In this document: piece after piece, positions 60,859-64,000 of the stretch | How the letters are laid out: each line of letters starts with the position of its first letter | Position numbering within the stretch: position 1 is the first letter of the stretch | Assembly (NCBI RefSeq): GCF_000737335.2 | Contig: NZ_JMCC02000027.1 | Coordinates: 14,387-78,386, forward strand | Origin: Enhygromyxa salina | Lineage (GTDB): Bacteria > Myxococcota_A > Polyangia > Nannocystales > Nannocystaceae | Direction of reading: 5' to 3' | DNA: 64,000 nucleotides | Made by a program: the position numbers and the translations under genes | The notes under the pieces: generated by a model | Seen by the model: only the letters and a program-made list of their open reading frames with translations | The model's database searches: none | What the model was told of the DNA's origin: nothing

Positions 60859-62220
60859 ATGCGACGCCTGCTCCCCATGAGTCTGACCCTGCTGTTCGCG
60901 TGCAAGCCCGGCGATGGTGACGCCGCGAAGGACGGGGCTGACGGGGTTGCGGCCCGCGACGCGAAGCCCGAAGGCGACACCAAGCCCGCGGGCGACGCCA
61001 AGCCGGAGGGAGACGCCAAGCCGGAGGGCGACGCGAAGCCCCAAGCCCAGCCCGCGAAGCCCAAGCCCGACGAGGCCCGCGACCTTCGCCGCAAGCTGCT
61101 GACGTTGCTCAACGAGGGCCGCGCGCTGACCAAGCAAGAGAAGTACGAGCCGGCGATGGCCAAGTACCGCGAGGCGCTGGCGATCGACGCCAGCGATGTG
61201 GCGGTGCTCGGCGAGCTGGGCTGGGCGGCCTACCGGTCTGGGGATCTGGAGCTGGCCCACCGCACCACCGTTGGCGCGCTCAAGTTCGTCCGCGAGGACA
61301 AGCAGCGCGGGATGCTGCTCTACAACCTTGGCCGGATCGAAGAAGACCGCAACAACGCTGCGGGCGCGATCGTGCACTACCGCGACTCGCTCGCGGCCCG
61401 GCCCGGCAACGCGACCGTGCAAGCCAGGCTCGACGCGCTGGTGGCCGCCAGCGCGACCGCCCAGCCGGCGGCGCTCGCAGACGACGAGTACCGCCCGCTC
61501 GAGACTCTGGCGGCTCAGCTCCCGGATCTCGCTGCGGCTTGCAAGGTGGTGGTCGAGGCTCGCTGCGAGGACTACACGATGGAAGAAGGCGAGCCGTGCA
61601 GCTGCGAGCCCACGTTGATCGCCGCGCCCGGTGCCGATCAGAGCTGGGGGCTGCTCAGCATTCACAGCGAAGGCATGCCCTCTCAAGCCGCGTGGTTCCC
61701 GGTCGTGCAGACCGACAAGGGCTGGACGGCGTTCGCCGAGGTGCTCTACGAGTACAACCCCGGGGCGTTTGGCGTGTTCGAGGACGTGGTGATCGGCGCG
61801 TCGACGATCGAGCCGCTGCTGGCCAAGGGCTCGCAGCTGGTCATGCACGTTGGTAAGGACCGCATGGATCGGGACATGGGTCTCAACGAGATCGAGATGG
61901 AAAACTACCGGGCGACCGTCGTGTGTGCACGCGACGAGAACCGGGCCTACTGCACACGGGCGCTGGTCGAGACCTACAGCTATCGGCGCGAGATCGAGTT
62001 TCCCGAAGAGGAAGCCAGCGGCGAGTTCGAGGACATCGACCACGAGGGCGTGCCAACCAGCAGCGTGTTGGAGGCCGCGTTCGAGCTTGTCGAGGGCGCG
62101 CTGGTGATCAAGTGGACGAGCGTCGAGGGCGGCTACGACCGCACGGGGCCGCACGTGGTCGTGCCTGGCTGGGTGCTGGCGGCCGGCCGCTACCCGCTCG
62201 AGAAGTTGCTCGGGCTGTAG
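60859..62220 (+). CDS. TPR lipoprotein with a Lys/Pro/Glu/Gly/Asp repeat linker
   Basis: 453 residues. Lipobox LLFAC, then tandem KPEGDA units, a TPR region at about 75-200 (EKYEPAMAKYREALAIDASD, LLYNLGRIEEDRNN), and a beta-rich C-terminal domain of about 250 residues with paired Cys (CEDYTM, CSCEP, VVCARDENRAYC). Envelope location is expected; partner unknown. Confidence 0.82.
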   Translation: MRRLLPMSLTLLFACKPGDGDAAKDGADGVAARDAKPEGDTKPAGDAKPEGDAKPEGDAKPQAQPAKPKPDEARDLRRKLLTLLNEGRALTKQEKYEPAMAKYREALAIDASDVAVLGELGWAAYRSGDLELAHRTTVGALKFVREDKQRGMLLYNLGRIEEDRNNAAGAIVHYRDSLAARPGNATVQARLDALVAASATAQPAALADDEYRPLETLAAQLPDLAAACKVVVEARCEDYTMEEGEPCSCEPTLIAAPGADQSWGLLSIHSEGMPSQAAWFPVVQTDKGWTAFAEVLYEYNPGAFGVFEDVVIGASTIEPLLAKGSQLVMHVGKDRMDRDMGLNEIEMENYRATVVCARDENRAYCTRALVETYSYRREIEFPEEEASGEFEDIDHEGVPTSSVLEAAFELVEGALVIKWTSVEGGYDRTGPHVVVPGWVLAAGRYPLEKLLGL

Positions 62221-62277
62221 AGCAGCGCGATCGTGAGCGTCGCTTGTCCGCTGCACCGTCGGTGGTATCCATTGTCC

Positions 62278-62376
62278 ATGCGCTGCGAATCTGCGGTCGT
62301 GGTGTTGGCGATGGATCCGCTCGGGGGGGTGGTGTTCATCAATGCGATGTTCATCGGCGCCGGCAGCCAGCCATGA
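62278..62376 (+). CDS. Possible 32-residue leader ORF coupled to the lysyl oxidase gene
   Basis: A short ATG frame with a hydrophobic stretch (GGVVFINAMFIGAG). Its TGA overlaps the next ATG (ATGA), and TATCCA ends 6 bp before its own ATG, the same layout as the leaderless genes. It may drive translation of the oxidase gene, which has no ribosome site of its own. Too short to be sure. Confidence 0.35.
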   Translation: MRCESAVVVLAMDPLGGVVFINAMFIGAGSQP

Positions 62377-63356
62377 CGTGGTCGTGGCGCAAGGTCGAGC
62401 GTGCAGCCGCGCGCTCGCTGGGCGTGGCGCTCACGCTTGCAGGCATCGCATGCTCCGCCCGCGAACCGGTGGGCGATGAGCATGGAATGACCGGTGACAT
62501 GAGCAGCTCCGCGTCCGACGGGGATGGGGATGGAGACGGGGACGGAGACGGAGACGGAGACACGGGCCCGCTGCCCAACATCAACGTGCTGGTGACCCGC
62601 GATCTCGTCGAGGACTCGGTGTGGACGACGACCGCGTCATTTGGGCCCCAGCACTGCGCCGTCGAAGAGGGCTGCGTCGCTCAGCCTGGCGAGCGTCGGC
62701 TGCTGCGCTTTTCCACCTACACGCCCAACCTGGGGACGGCAGACTTCATTGTGGGCAGCCCCACCCTGACGCCCGCGCGCTTCGAGTGGGACGCCTGTCA
62801 CGAGCACTGGCACTTCTTGGACTACGCTGGCTACCGCCTGCTCGACGCGCGGGGCGAGGTCGTGGCCAGCGGTCACAAGATGTCGTTCTCGCTGATCGAC
62901 CTCGCGCCGTGGCTCGCGGACGCCGAGCCGGGCAAGTACCCGCTAGATGACGGGACCCAGGGGATCAGCGTGGGCTGGGCCGACGCGTACGTGAGCCAGC
63001 TCGACTGCCAGTGGGTCGACATCACGGGGATCCCGGCGGGCGACTACCAGCTCGAGATCACCGTGAACCCGCAAGCTGCGATCCAAGAGAGCGACCACGC
63101 CGACAACACGCTGTTGATCCCGATCTCGCTGACGGATGTCGACACCGGACCGCCCGGACCGCCCGATGACTGGAGTTGTCCGCTGCCCGCGTATGGAGCC
63201 AACGACGTGTGTGATTGTGGCTGCGGGGCCTTCGATCCCGACTGCGCCAACCCGACCGCTGACGCATGTGAGATGTGCAACCAGCCGGGCTCGTGCGCCG
63301 AGGATGAGGCCGACTGCAGCTCGATCGCGGCAAATGACAACTCGACCTGCGGGTGA
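62373..63356 (+). CDS. Lysyl oxidase-domain lipoprotein
   Basis: 327 residues. Lipobox AGIAC (Cys27), a GDGDGD linker, then a lysyl oxidase domain. The copper site HEHWH (His143, 145, 147) corresponds to the HxHxH of animal enzymes. The two residues that form the lysine tyrosylquinone cofactor appear present: Lys169 in SGHKMSFSLID and Tyr206 in DAYVSQLDCQWVDIT. Animal enzymes oxidise lysine side chains to cross-link collagen and elastin. A short Cys-rich tail (CDCGCGAFDPDC) follows. A role in oxidising surface or prey proteins is inference. It overlaps a possible leader ORF by ATGA. Confidence 0.88.
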   Translation: MTWSWRKVERAAARSLGVALTLAGIACSAREPVGDEHGMTGDMSSSASDGDGDGDGDGDGDGDTGPLPNINVLVTRDLVEDSVWTTTASFGPQHCAVEEGCVAQPGERRLLRFSTYTPNLGTADFIVGSPTLTPARFEWDACHEHWHFLDYAGYRLLDARGEVVASGHKMSFSLIDLAPWLADAEPGKYPLDDGTQGISVGWADAYVSQLDCQWVDITGIPAGDYQLEITVNPQAAIQESDHADNTLLIPISLTDVDTGPPGPPDDWSCPLPAYGANDVCDCGCGAFDPDCANPTADACEMCNQPGSCAEDEADCSSIAANDNSTCG

Positions 63357-63388
63357 CGGGGTGGCGAGCCGCGGCAGATCTGATCGGC

Positions 63389-63394
63389 TAGGAT
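63389..63394 (+). promoter_or_regulatory. -10 box TAGGAT, leaderless type
   Basis: TAGGAT ends 6 bp before ATG 63401. Confidence 0.45.
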
Positions 63395-63400
63395 GGCGCC

Positions 63401-63943
63401 ATGCAAACCCGATTGACCTCACTCTCGACCTTGTCGTTGGCGCTGTGCCTGGCCCTCATCGGTTGTGGCGACGACGTGCCCACAGGCGAAACCTCGACCG
63501 AGTCGAGCGCCAGCGGGGATGGGGATGGTGATGGGGACACCGGCGATGGGGACACCGGCGATGGGGACACCGGCGATGGGGACACCGGCGACGGAGACGG
63601 CGATCCCGGGGACGGGGACGGGGACGGGGATGGAGACGGGGACGGGGATGGGGACACCGGCGACGGAGACGGCGACGGGGATGGAGACGGTGATGGGGAT
63701 GGGGACGGGGACGGGGACGGAGACGGAGACGGGTGCTTCCCGCTCACCGACGATCCATCGGAGATCGGCAACGACTGCAGCTTCAACATGTGCGGTCCCG
63801 GTTACACCTGCAAAGGCTTCAACGGCTTCGTGTTCACCGAGTCATGCCAGATCCTCTGCACCGAGAGCTGCGAGTGCCCCGACGGCTACAGCTGCGTGCC
63901 GATCCAAGACAAGGGCGACCAGTGGATGGAGTGCCACAACTAG
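63401..63943 (+). CDS. Gly-Asp-repeat lipoprotein with a small Cys-rich domain
   Basis: 180 residues. Lipobox LIGC, then about 80 residues of GDGDGD and GDTGDGDTG repeats, then 65 residues with nine Cys (CGPGYTCKG, CQILCTESCECPDGYSCVP) of EGF/EB-like spacing. It may display a disulfide-knotted head on a long acidic stalk, possibly binding calcium. The repeat DNA is a hexamer microsatellite that could vary in length between strains. Confidence 0.82.
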   Translation: MQTRLTSLSTLSLALCLALIGCGDDVPTGETSTESSASGDGDGDGDTGDGDTGDGDTGDGDTGDGDGDPGDGDGDGDGDGDGDGDTGDGDGDGDGDGDGDGDGDGDGDGDGCFPLTDDPSEIGNDCSFNMCGPGYTCKGFNGFVFTESCQILCTESCECPDGYSCVPIQDKGDQWMECHN

Positions 63944-64000
63944 TATTAGCGAGGCTCGCGCCTCAGACCGACGAGGCGAGTAGGTCGCGTCGGCCGCCGG

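Noticed and set aside
63530..63735. GGGGAC repeats as a regulatory or structural DNA element
   Set aside because: Explained by the Gly-Asp stalk of the lipoprotein at 63401.

Overview
The window is high-GC DNA from a myxobacterium, most likely of the suborder Nannocystineae (the Nannocystis, Plesiocystis and Enhygromyxa group). This is inferred from four things: at least 20 predicted lipoproteins, many with runs of Gly-Asp or Thr/Glu/Ser just after the lipobox; a sigma factor paired with a Ser/Thr kinase that carries a TPR-like tail; a modular polyketide synthase; and house-keeping genes scattered among lone lipoprotein genes. No tRNA, rRNA, CRISPR array, intact transposon, integrase or prophage is visible.

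Layout. 1-4166 (minus) is the 5' end of a type I polyketide synthase that runs off the left edge, ordered ACP-KS-AT-AT like a myxobacterial start module. 4.5-12 kb holds lipoproteins, a zinc-ribbon membrane protein, a metallo-hydrolase/biotin ligase pair, a PAP2 phosphatase and an NAD-dependent epimerase. 12.4-18.8 kb holds mraY and murD, followed by a pentaheme cytochrome c lipoprotein and a multicopper oxidase lipoprotein. 18.8-24.2 kb holds a gene whose 5' end is built of short repeats, then a TPR-like kinase, an ECF sigma factor and a DUF2914-like protein. 24-42 kb mixes lipoproteins with a nucleoside phosphorylase, an alpha/beta hydrolase without its nucleophile, a P450 remnant, aroB, a laccase-domain protein, a TonB-dependent receptor, a pseudouridine synthase and sfsA. 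42.7-47.4 kb holds a lone AIPR phage-defence gene and a protein resembling eukaryotic HPF1. 47.4-64 kb holds ligA, an A-type Fe-S carrier, a Nudix hydrolase, a GspC-like protein, queG, recQ and a run of lipoproteins including a CAP-domain protein and a lysyl oxidase.

Genes that clearly work together: mraY/murD (peptidoglycan precursors); the cytochrome and oxidase (start and stop codons overlap; probable envelope electron transfer); the sigma factor and kinase (7 bp apart; envelope signalling); the metallo-hydrolase and birA (overlapping); the 35.9 kb lipoprotein and the TonB receptor (overlapping).

Two cross-window patterns stand out. First, about 17 genes have a TAnnnT-like -10 box ending only 6-9 bp before the start codon, which predicts widespread leaderless transcription and fixes several start codons. 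Second, two families of short dispersed repeats recur, one of them forming the N-terminal coding region of a secreted protein. All assignments come from reading the sequence and from memory of protein families; no search was run.
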